Shown: piece by piece, positions 1-7,982 of the stretch
Position numbering within the stretch: position 1 is the stretch's first letter
How the letters are laid out: each line of letters begins with the position of its first letter
From: Nocardia pneumoniae NBRC 100136
GTDB taxonomy: Bacteria > Actinomycetota > Actinomycetes > Mycobacteriales > Mycobacteriaceae
Direction of reading: 5' to 3'
Length of the DNA stretch: 64,000 bases
NCBI RefSeq assembly: GCF_000308755.1
Contig: NZ_BAGF01000070.1
Coordinates: 124,001 to 188,000 of the forward strand
Made by a program: the position numbers and the translations under genes
The notes under the pieces: generated by a model
What the model saw: the letters and a program-made list of their open reading frames with translations, nothing else
Told to the model about the DNA's origin: nothing
Database searches by the model: none

Positions 1-40
1 GGCCAGACCTACCGCGCAATTCGCTGGTTAACAATCCGGG

Positions 41-700
41 TCACTCCCCGGCCCCCGCAGGCCATTCCGAGCTCAGTCGCGGATCGGCTTCGAGATGGCT
101 CAGGCCGTTCCAGCACAGGTTCACCAGATGCGCCGCCACCACCTCTTTCGACGGTTTGCGCTCGTCCAGCCACCAGGTCGCGGCGGTGGCGACCTGGCCG
201 ACGAGCGCCTGCGCGTACAGGGTGGACAGGCTCGGATCGAACCCGCGACGCTCGAAATCGGTCGCCAGAATGTGCGCCACCTGATTGACCGCCTCGTTGA
301 GCAAACTGGAGTACCTGCCTTCAGCGGCGGCGGCGGGCTGATCGCGCACCAGAATTCGAAACCCGTCGGTCCGTTCTTCGATGTAGGTCAGCAGCGCCAG
401 CGCGACCTTCTCCAGCCGGATCCGGGAGCGGTTCTGGGTGAGCGAGGACGTGATCATGTCCAGCAGCATCGACATCTCGCGATCGACCACGACCGCGTAC
501 AACCCCTCTTTGCCGCCGAAGTGTTCGTACACCACGGGTTTGGAGACCTGGGCGCGTTGCGCGATCTCCTCGATCGAGGTCGCGTCGTACCCGCGTTCGG
601 CGAACAGCGCGCGACCGATCTCGATCAACTGCTGGCGCCGCTGGGTGCCGGTCATCCGCGGCCGGGGCACCCGATGCGGCTCACCCGAAGACACTGACAC
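41..700 (-). CDS. TetR/AcrR family transcriptional regulator (Rv1019-like)
   Basis: This is a DNA-binding repressor of the TetR type, 219 aa. The helix-turn-helix lies at about residues 20-65 (GRALFAERGYDATSIEEIAQ, then VSKPVVYEHFGGKEGLY), followed by an all-helical ligand-binding domain. I chose the GTG at 700 because GGAGAGGCGG sits about 10 nt upstream; a longer reading to 898 runs into a dispersed repeat and has no typical TetR residues. The position beside glmU matches M. tuberculosis Rv1019, which precedes mfd, so mfd is expected just left of the window (inference). The ligand is unknown. Confidence 0.88.
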   Translation of the reverse strand: MSVSSGEPHRVPRPRMTGTQRRQQLIEIGRALFAERGYDATSIEEIAQRAQVSKPVVYEHFGGKEGLYAVVVDREMSMLLDMITSSLTQNRSRIRLEKVALALLTYIEERTDGFRILVRDQPAAAAEGRYSSLLNEAVNQVAHILATDFERRGFDPSLSTLYAQALVGQVATAATWWLDERKPSKEVVAAHLVNLCWNGLSHLEADPRLSSEWPAGAGE

Positions 701-703
701 GGT

Positions 704-828
704 TCCGCCTCTCCGGGCCTTCAGGCCGTACAAGTTGGGTGGCGCAGGAGCTGCGTACAGGTCCTGCGTCGGGTGCTCGTCGAGTTCTGGGCGTACCCGG
801 TGAGTTACCCATGTTCGTACGAAATCAG
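704..828 (-). repeat. Dispersed element, copy A (candidate 5' leader)
   Basis: Read on the minus strand this segment is about 85% identical, by hand alignment, to 3745-3868. It starts with CTGATTTCGTACGAACATGG and ends in CCCGGAGAGGCGGA, the ribosome-binding site of the TetR gene that starts at 700. It holds short complementary arms (CGCAGGA with TCCTGCG, and GGGTACGCCC). The three copies in this window are all sense-oriented just upstream of a start codon. It could be a mobile miniature repeat that supplies an RBS, or a structured leader; the sequence alone does not decide. Confidence 0.75.
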
Positions 829-1036
829 CCGTCACGTCGGGAAGGCTCCGACGCACGGCACCGATGTTCGGGTACAACTTTTCCAGACCGCTCGGCAACG
901 CCCCCGATCGACCCTCGATCAGCGACCCACCAGCCGATCCCTCGCGAAGAATTCGCGGGGAGGCGGGAGAGTATGCGAGGATTCATCCCGTGCCGTGGCA
1001 CAGCGGCGGGGGTTTACCGAACCGCCGGTGTGGCAA

Positions 1037-1107
1037 TCCGCCGTGGTGTAATGGCAGCACATCTGATTTTGGTTCAGAGAGTTCAGGTTCGAGTCCTGGC
1101 GGCGGAG
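1037..1107 (+). tRNA. tRNA-Gln (anticodon UUG)
   Basis: A 7-bp acceptor stem is visible, TCCGCCG at the 5' end pairing with CGGCGGA at the 3' end. The anticodon arm is TCTGA-TTTTGGT-TCAGA, which places TTG at positions 34-36 and reads CAA. A D-arm (GTGGTGTAATGGCAGCAC) and the T-loop sequence GGTTCGAGTCC are present. No CCA is encoded. The gene lies 93 bp upstream of glmU on the same strand. Confidence 0.95.
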
Positions 1108-1199
1108 CTCGACAGCACGAACGACTATCGTTGGCCCGCACATCGCTGACCAAGTACGACGCACAGCCCAGCACGAGGACAGGCAGCCGAGGGAGATCC

Positions 1200-2684
1200 A
1201 TGCCACAGCAGACCGCCGTCGTCGTTCTCGCAGCCGGTGCCGGAACGCGAATGCGGTCGAAGACCCCCAAGGTACTGCATTCGCTGGCCGGTCGGAGCAT
1301 GCTCGCGCACGCGCTGCATGCGGCGAACGAGATCGACCCCGCATACCTCATCACCGTGGTGGGCCACGACCGGGAACAAGTCGGCGCGGCGGTGGCCGCG
1401 GTGGCCGACGATCTGGGCCGCGAGATCACCCCGGCCGTGCAGGAGCAGCAGCTCGGCACCGGACACGCGGTGCAGTGCGCACTGGCCGCCCTGCCGGTCG
1501 GCTTCACCGGCGACGTCCTGGTCACCTCCGCCGACGTGCCGTTGCTGGACGGGCACACGCTCGCCGCGCTGCTCGACGAGCACCGCAGCTACGCCGAACG
1601 TCCCGCGGTCACGGTGCTGACCTTCGTGCCGGAGGACCCCAACGGCTACGGCCGGATCGTGCGCGACGCGGACGGCCAGCTGGCCGAGATCGTCGAGCAC
1701 GCCGACGCCACCCCGGAGCAGACCGCGATCACCGAGGTCAACTCCGGCGTGTACGCGTTCGACGCCGCGGTGCTGCGCACCATGATCAGCAGGCTGTCCA
1801 CCGCCAACGCACAGCACGAGCTGTACCTGACCGACGTGCTGCGCCTGGCCCGCGAGGCCGGTCACCCGGTGCACGGCGCCCGCCTGGTCGACGCGGCCAA
1901 GGTCACCGGGGTGAACGACCGGGTGCAGCTGGCCGCTGCGGCGCGCACGCTCAACCGGTACATCCTGGAGCGGCACATGCGCGCGGGTGTCACGATCATG
2001 GACCCGGCCTCCACCTGGGTGGACGCCGGTGTGCGGATCGGCAGGGACGCGGTGCTGCGGCCGGGCGTGCAGCTGCTCGGCAACACGGTGATCGGCGAGG
2101 ACGCCGAGGTCGGCCCGGACAGCACGCTCACCGACGTCGTGGTCGGCGACGGCGCCAAGGTGGTCCGCACGCACGGTGACGGCGCGACCATCGGGCCCAA
2201 CGCGACGATCGGCCCGTTCAGCTACTTGCGCCCAGGGACGGTGGTCGGCGACACGGGCAAGCTGGGCGCGTTCGTGGAGACCAAGAACGCCTCCATCGGC
2301 GCGCATTCCAAGGTGCCGCATCTGACCTACGTCGGCGACGCCACCATCGGCGAGCACAGCAACATCGGCGCGTCGAGCGTTTTCGTCAACTACGACGGGG
2401 TGAGCAAGCACCACACCGTGGTCGGCTCGCACGTGCGCACCGGCAGCGACACGATGTTCGTCGCGCCCGTGACGGTGGGTGACGGCGCCTATACGGCGGC
2501 GGGTACTGTACTGCGCAGAAACGTTCCGCCCGGGGCTCTAGCGGTGTCCGGTGGACCGCAGAAGAACATCGAGGGCTGGGTGCAGCGACACCGTCCAGGG
2601 ACGGACGCGGCGCGCGCGGCGGCGGAAGCCATCGCGGCCAAAGAGATGTCGGGTCAGGCAATCGAGCAAAAGGATGGCAAGTAG
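1200..2684 (+). CDS. glmU: Bifunctional UDP-GlcNAc pyrophosphorylase / glucosamine-1-phosphate acetyltransferase
   Basis: GlmU makes UDP-N-acetylglucosamine for peptidoglycan and cell-wall polysaccharides by acetylating GlcN-1-P and then transferring UMP. It has 494 aa, the expected size. The N-terminal uridylyltransferase domain begins with VVLAAGAGTRMRSKTPKVLH. The C-terminal half is a left-handed beta-helix of hexapeptide repeats (from about residue 265), containing GPFSYLRPG and the acetyltransferase segment FVNYDGVSKHHT. The ATG at 1200 follows GGGAGA and fits the family N-terminus; the upstream open frame runs into the tRNA. The stop is 2 nt before prs, so the two are co-transcribed. 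Confidence 0.98.
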   Translation: MPQQTAVVVLAAGAGTRMRSKTPKVLHSLAGRSMLAHALHAANEIDPAYLITVVGHDREQVGAAVAAVADDLGREITPAVQEQQLGTGHAVQCALAALPVGFTGDVLVTSADVPLLDGHTLAALLDEHRSYAERPAVTVLTFVPEDPNGYGRIVRDADGQLAEIVEHADATPEQTAITEVNSGVYAFDAAVLRTMISRLSTANAQHELYLTDVLRLAREAGHPVHGARLVDAAKVTGVNDRVQLAAAARTLNRYILERHMRAGVTIMDPASTWVDAGVRIGRDAVLRPGVQLLGNTVIGEDAEVGPDSTLTDVVVGDGAKVVRTHGDGATIGPNATIGPFSYLRPGTVVGDTGKLGAFVETKNASIGAHSKVPHLTYVGDATIGEHSNIGASSVFVNYDGVSKHHTVVGSHVRTGSDTMFVAPVTVGDGAYTAAGTVLRRNVPPGALAVSGGPQKNIEGWVQRHRPGTDAARAAAEAIAAKEMSGQAIEQKDGK

Positions 2685-2686
2685 CA

Positions 2687-3667
2687 GTGACCGCGTCATG
2701 GATCGACAACCAGAAGAACCTGATGCTCTTCTCGGGACGCGCTCATCCTGAGCTGGCCGAGCAGGTCGCCAAGGAACTCGACGTCCACGTCACGCCGCAG
2801 GTCGCCCGCGACTTCGCCAATGGCGAGATCTTCGTCCGATTCGAGGAGTCGGTCCGCGGATCGGACGCCTTCGTCCTGCAGAGCTTCCCCGCGCCGCTGA
2901 ACCAGTGGCTGATGGAGCAGCTCATCATGATCGACGCGCTCAAGCGCGGCTCGGCCAAGCGGATCACCGCGGTGCTGCCGTTCTACCCGTACGCCCGCCA
3001 GGACAAGAAGCACCGCGGCCGGGAGCCGATCTCGGCCCGGCTGGTCGCCGACCTGCTGAAGACCGCGGGCGCGGACCGGATCATCACCGTCGACCTGCAC
3101 ACCGACCAGATCCAGGGCTTCTTCGACGGCCCGGTCGACCACATGCACGCCCAGCTGCAGCTGGCGGAGTACATCCGCAACAACTACAGCCTCGAGCACA
3201 TCACCGTGGTCTCCCCCGATTCCGGCCGCGTGCGCGTCGCCGAGAAGTGGGCCGACTCGCTGGGCGGCTCGCCGCTGGCGTTCATCCACAAGACCCGCGA
3301 CCCACTGGTGCCCAACCAGGTGAAGTCCAACCGCGTGGTCGGCGAGGTCGAGGGCCGCACCTGCATCCTGATCGACGACATGATCGACACCGGTGGCACC
3401 ATCGCGGGCGCGGTCAAGGTGCTCCAGCAGGCCGGTGCCGGTGACGTGGTCATCGCCGCGACCCATGGCGTGCTGAGCCCGCCCGCCGCCGAGCGCCTCG
3501 CCAGCTGCGGCGCCAAGGAGGTCGTGGTGACGAACACGCTGCCGATCAGCGAGGAGAAGAAATTCCCGCAGCTGACCGTGCTGTCCATCGCGCCACTGCT
3601 GGCCCGCACCATCCGCGAGGTCTTCGAAAACGGCTCCGTCACCGGCTTGTTCAACGGCAACGCATAG
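2687..3667 (+). CDS. prs: Ribose-phosphate pyrophosphokinase (PRPP synthase)
   Basis: The enzyme converts ribose-5-phosphate and ATP into PRPP, the precursor of nucleotides, histidine and, in this order of bacteria, of decaprenylphosphoryl-arabinose for the arabinogalactan wall. It has 326 aa. Family landmarks are visible: the ATP-binding loop FANGEIFVRFEESVRGSD, the flexible loop YARQDKKHRGREPISARL, and the PRPP loop CILIDDMIDTGGTI. It starts with GTG only 2 nt after the glmU stop, which indicates translational coupling and links UDP-GlcNAc and PRPP supply. A strong terminator follows at 3681. Confidence 0.97.
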   Translation: MTASWIDNQKNLMLFSGRAHPELAEQVAKELDVHVTPQVARDFANGEIFVRFEESVRGSDAFVLQSFPAPLNQWLMEQLIMIDALKRGSAKRITAVLPFYPYARQDKKHRGREPISARLVADLLKTAGADRIITVDLHTDQIQGFFDGPVDHMHAQLQLAEYIRNNYSLEHITVVSPDSGRVRVAEKWADSLGGSPLAFIHKTRDPLVPNQVKSNRVVGEVEGRTCILIDDMIDTGGTIAGAVKVLQQAGAGDVVIAATHGVLSPPAAERLASCGAKEVVVTNTLPISEEKKFPQLTVLSIAPLLARTIREVFENGSVTGLFNGNA

Positions 3668-3680
3668 GAATACTCCGCGA

Positions 3681-3716
3681 AACGGCGGCTCGGACTCCGG
3701 TCCGGGCCGCCGTTTT
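3681..3716 (+). terminator. Intrinsic terminator after prs
   Basis: A long hairpin is visible. The outer arms AACGGCGGC and GCCGCCGTT enclose inner arms CGGAC and GTCCG, and the hairpin ends in TTTTC. It lies 14 bp after the prs stop and ends the glmU-prs unit. Confidence 0.9.
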
Positions 3717-3744
3717 CGACATCTGACTACGTCCAACGCAACAA

Positions 3745-3868
3745 CTGATCTCGTACGGACATGGGTAACTCGTCGGGTACACCCAGAACCTGAGCGGCAC
3801 CCGACGCAGGACCTGAACGCAAATCCAGCGCCCCCAACTGGTACGGCCTGAAGACGCGGAGAGGCGGA
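3745..3868 (+). repeat. Dispersed element, copy B (candidate 5' leader)
   Basis: This is the second long copy of the element at 704-828, in the opposite chromosomal orientation. It shares the start CTGATCTCGTACGGACATGG and the end GCGGAGAGGCGGA. The 3' end overlaps the Shine-Dalgarno sequence GGCGGAGGAG of the small gene that starts at 3886. Differences from copy A are scattered single bases plus one single-base gap. Confidence 0.75.
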
Positions 3869-3885
3869 GGAGCAATACTGGTGGT

Positions 3886-4146
3886 ATGGACCGTGACCCG
3901 TTGGGAACCGAGATGGGGGACGACGACCAGGAGTACGAGATCCGCGAGTACCAGCGCAACATCGAGGATCCGCCCGACGACCTGACCATCCGCTACCACG
4001 AGAGCGAGGACGACGGCAGGCTCGGCATCGGTGACGAGCTCGACCAGGAGTGGACGCAGAGCAACGGCCGCGCCGAAGAGGAGGAGGCCGACGACCGGTC
4101 CGCCGAGGTGGCCGCGATCGAGATCGTCAGCGACGAGGACCTCTGA
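3886..4146 (+). CDS. Small acidic hypothetical protein
   Basis: The predicted 86-aa protein is strongly acidic, with runs such as EEEEADDRSAE and DDDQEYEIREYQ. It has no membrane segment, signal peptide or cysteine, and probably acts in the cytoplasm. I recognise no family. The start is supported by GGCGGAGGAG 8-10 nt upstream, supplied by dispersed element copy B. It sits alone between the prs terminator and a DUF4190-like gene. Its function is unknown. Confidence 0.7.
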   Translation: MDRDPLGTEMGDDDQEYEIREYQRNIEDPPDDLTIRYHESEDDGRLGIGDELDQEWTQSNGRAEEEEADDRSAEVAAIEIVSDEDL

Positions 4147-4249
4147 GACGTGCCCGGCACGGCACGCCGCACCGGCGCAATCGGGTATGACGACAAGTTC
4201 GCCGTGGTAGGCATAGGTGGCGTGACCGGGACGATACGAGGAGGGTGCG

Positions 4250-5188
4250 ATGAGCACGCCGAAGGATCCGGAACCCACGGACGACGCCGAGGGCCCGTCG
4301 GCGTCGTCTGAGCACACCGGGGACGCGACCGGCGGCGAATCCGCGCCGACCGGCGAGACTCCCTCGTCGGCGCGAGGCGACGAATCCGCCGGAAAGCAAC
4401 CGGAGGCCGCCGAGCGGCAACCTGAAGGCGAGCCGGGACCGGCCCAAGCCCACCCGGGAGACTGGTGGCAGCCCACCGGAACGCCGCCCGCAGGCCCCTT
4501 GGGTGGGCAGTGGGGCGCGGAACCCAGCGGTCAACCGGCCGAACCCCAGCCATGGGGCGCCAACGGCGAGACCGGTCAGCAATCGTGGGGCGCCGAACCC
4601 GCCTCGCCGGAGCAGCCGCCGGAAACCCCGCTGTCCGGCTCCGCGCCGCAACCCCCGGCCGACGAGTCGACGAAGCGGTTCACGCAGGATGATCAAGCGC
4701 GGTTCGGGTCGGGCGGTCACCCGCAGTACCCGCACGGCGAGCAGCCGCCATACCCCTCGGGCGAGCAGCCGCCATACCCCTCAGGCGAGTACCCTCCGGC
4801 CGGACAGTCGCCGTACGACGTTCAGCAGCCGTACCCGCCGAGCGGTCCATCCCAGTACCCGCCGGGGGGCGCGTACAACTATCCCCCCGCAGGACCGCAG
4901 CCGCCGCAGTACGGCTACCCGTCCTACCCGCAGCAGGGATATGAACCCTATGCCACTCCGCCCCGCCAGACCGGTAGCCAGGTGTACTCGATCATCGGGT
5001 TCGTCTGCGCGGTGACGGCGGTGCTGTTCTGCCCGATTCTGTTCGGCCCTGCCGGGATCGTGCTGGGCGTGATCGGGCACAACAAGGGCGAATCGCTCGG
5101 GAAGTGGGCCGCGATCGCGTCGGGCGCCGGGATGGTGATCGGCTTCATCGTCGGGTTCGTCGTGTTCGGCGGAGACCTGACGACGTAG
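4250..5188 (+). CDS. Proline-rich DUF4190-like membrane protein
   Basis: The 312-aa protein has a long disordered N-terminal part (about residues 1-235). This part is first acidic and then rich in Pro, Gln, Tyr and Gly, with repeats of EQPPYPSG and SQYPPGG type. A compact C-terminal domain holds two hydrophobic helices, about 244-275 and 285-308, separated by the short polar loop GHNKGESLGKWA. That arrangement is typical of DUF4190 proteins of actinobacteria. The proline-rich part is probably cytoplasmic and may bind cell-envelope partners (inference). RBS GAGGAGGG precedes the ATG. Function unknown. Confidence 0.82.
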   Translation: MSTPKDPEPTDDAEGPSASSEHTGDATGGESAPTGETPSSARGDESAGKQPEAAERQPEGEPGPAQAHPGDWWQPTGTPPAGPLGGQWGAEPSGQPAEPQPWGANGETGQQSWGAEPASPEQPPETPLSGSAPQPPADESTKRFTQDDQARFGSGGHPQYPHGEQPPYPSGEQPPYPSGEYPPAGQSPYDVQQPYPPSGPSQYPPGGAYNYPPAGPQPPQYGYPSYPQQGYEPYATPPRQTGSQVYSIIGFVCAVTAVLFCPILFGPAGIVLGVIGHNKGESLGKWAAIASGAGMVIGFIVGFVVFGGDLTT

Positions 5189-5241
5189 ATTTCCGGTATG
5201 CGTCGATTCGGTGTGGCCCGGTTGGCAGTAGAGGCACGCTC

Positions 5242-5886
5242 ATGACCGGATTCGCGGGCTTCCCGCTGGCCGGACTGGATTTCTACGAAGACCTGGAGGC
5301 CGACAACTCCAAGGCCTTCTGGACGGCGAACAAGGAGATCTACGACCGGGCGGTGAAACAGCCGATGACCGCACTGGTCACCGAGCTGGAGCCGGACTTC
5401 GGCCCCGCCAAGATCTTCCGCCCGTATCGGGACGTGCGATTCGCCAAGGACAAGTCGCCGTACAAGACCGCTCAGGGCGCCGTGGTGCGCGCCGCCCCCG
5501 GCGTCGGTTGGTACGTCCAGATCAACGCCGGGGGCTTGTTCGTCGGCGGCGGCTTCTACCAGGGGTCTCCCGCTCAGCTCGCGCAGTTGCGCGCCACCAT
5601 CCATGACGATGTGCGCGGACCCGAGCTGGTGAAGATTCTCGCGAAACTGACCGCGGCGGGCTTCACCATTGGCGGCGAGCAGCTGAAGACCAAGCCCAAG
5701 GGCTACGACGCCGACCACCCGCGCATCGATCTGCTCCGGCACAAATCCCTCACGTGCGGGAAGGAATTCGGGGCGCCCGCCTGGCTGGAGACGCCCCGTG
5801 CGGCGAAGGAGGTCCGTGCCGCCTGGGAGACGATGCGACCGCTGATCGAGTGGCTGGCCGCGGTGGTCGGCGGCGCACCGTCGTAG
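5242..5886 (+). CDS. DUF2461 domain-containing protein
   Basis: The 214-aa protein matches the DUF2461/TIGR02453 family throughout. The family opening is visible as FYEDLEADNSKAFWTANKEIYD, then FGPAKIFRPYRDVRFAKDKSPYKT, and the glycine-rich middle GVGWYVQINAGGLFVGGGFY. No enzymatic role is established for this family. The ATG at 5242 is chosen because the family motif starts a few residues later; the open frame extends upstream into the previous gene. It is a single gene, followed by about 240 bp in which I see no further gene. Confidence 0.9.
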   Translation: MTGFAGFPLAGLDFYEDLEADNSKAFWTANKEIYDRAVKQPMTALVTELEPDFGPAKIFRPYRDVRFAKDKSPYKTAQGAVVRAAPGVGWYVQINAGGLFVGGGFYQGSPAQLAQLRATIHDDVRGPELVKILAKLTAAGFTIGGEQLKTKPKGYDADHPRIDLLRHKSLTCGKEFGAPAWLETPRAAKEVRAAWETMRPLIEWLAAVVGGAPS

Positions 5887-6130
5887 TGCCGCCGACCGCG
5901 CATCCACACGTCCGTGCCCGACGGCCAAGACCCCTCGCGGCGTAGCCCCCGATACGTCCGGTACCGCACTGCGGCGCTGACGTGTGCCTGGAGGACGAGC
6001 GGAGCGCGACCGCGTTCCTGCGTTCGCGGCCGCTCATCTCGAACACGCTGGGGTGGCTGCCGTCGTCGTGGACGAGGAGGCAGCCGCCCAGGTCAGCGAC
6101 GCCCGCATCGGCGGGCGCATCGGCAGACGA

Positions 6131-7102
6131 TCAGCGGCGTTCGGCGAGCACAAGGGCGAATCGCTCATCCGGATCGGTCCACACGTTCCGCGTGGCGAAA
6201 CCCGCGGCGGCGAGTTCGGCGTCGAGGCGCTCGACCCGGAACTTCGCCGAGATCTCGGTCCGCAGCTGCTCGCCGCGGGCGAAGCGGACGGTGAGGTCGA
6301 GGTCGGCGACCGTGACGGTCATGTCCTCGCTCGCCTCCAGCCGCATCTCGATCCACTCCCGCACCGGATCCCAGACCGCCACGTGCCGGAACTTCTCCGG
6401 TGCGAAGTCGGCGCGCAAGCGCGAGTTCAGCACCTGCAACACGTTTCGGTTGAACTCGGCGGTGACTCCCGCCGCGTCGTCATAGGCGGGCACCAGCACC
6501 GCCGGGTCGATGACCAGCCCTGCGCCGAGCAGCACGTGCTCGCCGGGCTCGAGCACGTCGTGAATCCTGCCCAGGAACTCGGCACGCTCCTCGGGGACCA
6601 GATTGCCGATGGTGCCGCCCAGGAAGGCGATCATCCGGCGGCCACCGCGCGGCAGGTTCTGCAACGTGTCGGTGAAATCGCTGACCACACCGTGCACGGC
6701 CAGCTCGGGGAACTCGGTGGCGACCTCGTCCGCCGTGGTGCGCAGTGCCGCCGAGGAAACATCTTGCGGCACATAGGTCTTCAGCGGCCCCTCCGCGCTC
6801 AGCGCGGTGAGCAGCAGCCGGGTCTTTGCCGCCGAACCCGCGCCGAGTTCGACGAGCACCTCGGCCTGCGCCGCGCGGGCGATCTCGCCGACCACTCGCT
6901 CCAGTAACGCCCGCTCGGTGCGCGTCGGGTAGTACTCGGGCAGCTCGGTGATCCGCTCGAACAGCTCGCTGCCCCTGGCGTCGTAGAACCATTTGGGTGG
7001 CAGCCACTTGGGGTCCGCGGTCAGTCCCGACCGGGCATCCGCGCGCAGAGCAGCGGTGAGGTCGTCGTCGGTGAGGTGGATGTCCAGGATCGCTGCGGTC
7101 AT
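6131..7102 (-). CDS. egtD: L-histidine N(alpha)-methyltransferase
   Basis: EgtD trimethylates histidine with three S-adenosylmethionine to give hercynine, the first step of ergothioneine synthesis. It has 323 aa. Visible landmarks are the opening YDARGSELFERITELPEYYPTR-type segment and the SAM-binding motif VELGAGSAAKTRLLL. The ATG at 7102 lies 16 nt after the egtC stop and fits the family N-terminus, so it is the last gene of egtA-egtB-egtC-egtD. The product lets the cell build a low-molecular-weight thiol used alongside mycothiol. Confidence 0.96.
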   Translation of the reverse strand: MTAAILDIHLTDDDLTAALRADARSGLTADPKWLPPKWFYDARGSELFERITELPEYYPTRTERALLERVVGEIARAAQAEVLVELGAGSAAKTRLLLTALSAEGPLKTYVPQDVSSAALRTTADEVATEFPELAVHGVVSDFTDTLQNLPRGGRRMIAFLGGTIGNLVPEERAEFLGRIHDVLEPGEHVLLGAGLVIDPAVLVPAYDDAAGVTAEFNRNVLQVLNSRLRADFAPEKFRHVAVWDPVREWIEMRLEASEDMTVTVADLDLTVRFARGEQLRTEISAKFRVERLDAELAAAGFATRNVWTDPDERFALVLAERR

Positions 7103-7118
7103 GGCAGGGGCCTTTCGG

Positions 7119-7925
7119 TCAGAGGAGGGCGTCGACGGACAGCGCACCGGGTCGTGCGGTCACCAGGCTGCGGTCCGGAATCGACTGCCAGCGGGGGTCG
7201 TCGTCGAACGGTTCGGAGGACAGGATCGCGAAGCTGTCGGTGACCAGCGCCGACAACGAGTGGTGGCAGGTGGTCGCCCACAGTTGCGCCCCGTCGGAGA
7301 GCAGGAAATTCAGGCGTGCCTCCGGCGCGCGGTCGAGAATCGCGGAAACGAGCAGCCGCAACGCCGCCGGGGCCGCGGACCACTCGCCGTCCGGCGAGGT
7401 GGTGGCCAGCAGATCGCACAGCAGCACCCACAGCGTCGCGGTGTCGGTGGCGGACTCCGCCTCCAGCAGGCGCGCCGCGGTGAACAGTTCCTCGGCGCCG
7501 AGTTCGGCCGCGATGAGGGCGAACTCGGCGGCCACCGCGGTCAGGGTGCGGCGCCAGTCCGGCACCACGCCGTTGTGGCTGAAGGCCCAGCGATCCCGGG
7601 TGAACGGCGCGCACGCCGAGCGCTCGACCGGCATGCCGACCGTCGCCGACCGCACCGCGCCGAGCATCGCGGACGATTCCAGCTGCGGCAGCACTTCCTC
7701 CACCGCCGGATCGGTCCAGATCGGCGCGGCGTTGCGGTACCGGCTGACGGTGACCACGTCCTGCACGGTGTGCCACCAGGCGACGCCGAAGCCGTCGGCG
7801 TTGATGGTGCCGCCGCGGCGCATGTCTTTCGGAGCCCAGGACTGGGTGCGCAGCGAATGCGATCCGAGCGTCAGCATCTCGCCGACGCGCACCGGAGGGC
7901 CGATATAGCCCAGATGTCTACACAT
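7119..7925 (-). CDS. egtC: Gamma-glutamyl-hercynylcysteine S-oxide hydrolase (class II amidotransferase)
   Basis: EgtC removes glutamate from gamma-glutamyl-hercynylcysteine sulfoxide, the third step of the mycobacterial-type pathway. The protein has 268 aa and begins Met-Cys-Arg-His-Leu. Cys2, exposed after Met removal, is the N-terminal nucleophile of the Ntn family, so the ATG at 7925 must be the start. The segment WAFSHNGVVPDW is the family's glutamine-site region. It lies between egtB and egtD on the same strand. Confidence 0.95.
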   Translation of the reverse strand: MCRHLGYIGPPVRVGEMLTLGSHSLRTQSWAPKDMRRGGTINADGFGVAWWHTVQDVVTVSRYRNAAPIWTDPAVEEVLPQLESSAMLGAVRSATVGMPVERSACAPFTRDRWAFSHNGVVPDWRRTLTAVAAEFALIAAELGAEELFTAARLLEAESATDTATLWVLLCDLLATTSPDGEWSAAPAALRLLVSAILDRAPEARLNFLLSDGAQLWATTCHHSLSALVTDSFAILSSEPFDDDPRWQSIPDRSLVTARPGALSVDALL

Positions 7926-7982
7926 CGCCGAGCCTGCCACCTCGAGCGGTGCGCTGCGCACCGGCACCATGACGAGATCGGT

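Noticed and set aside
1125..2432. 435-codon open frame antisense to glmU
   Set aside because: It is a shadow of glmU; the repeated HVG/VGD texture mirrors hexapeptide repeats.
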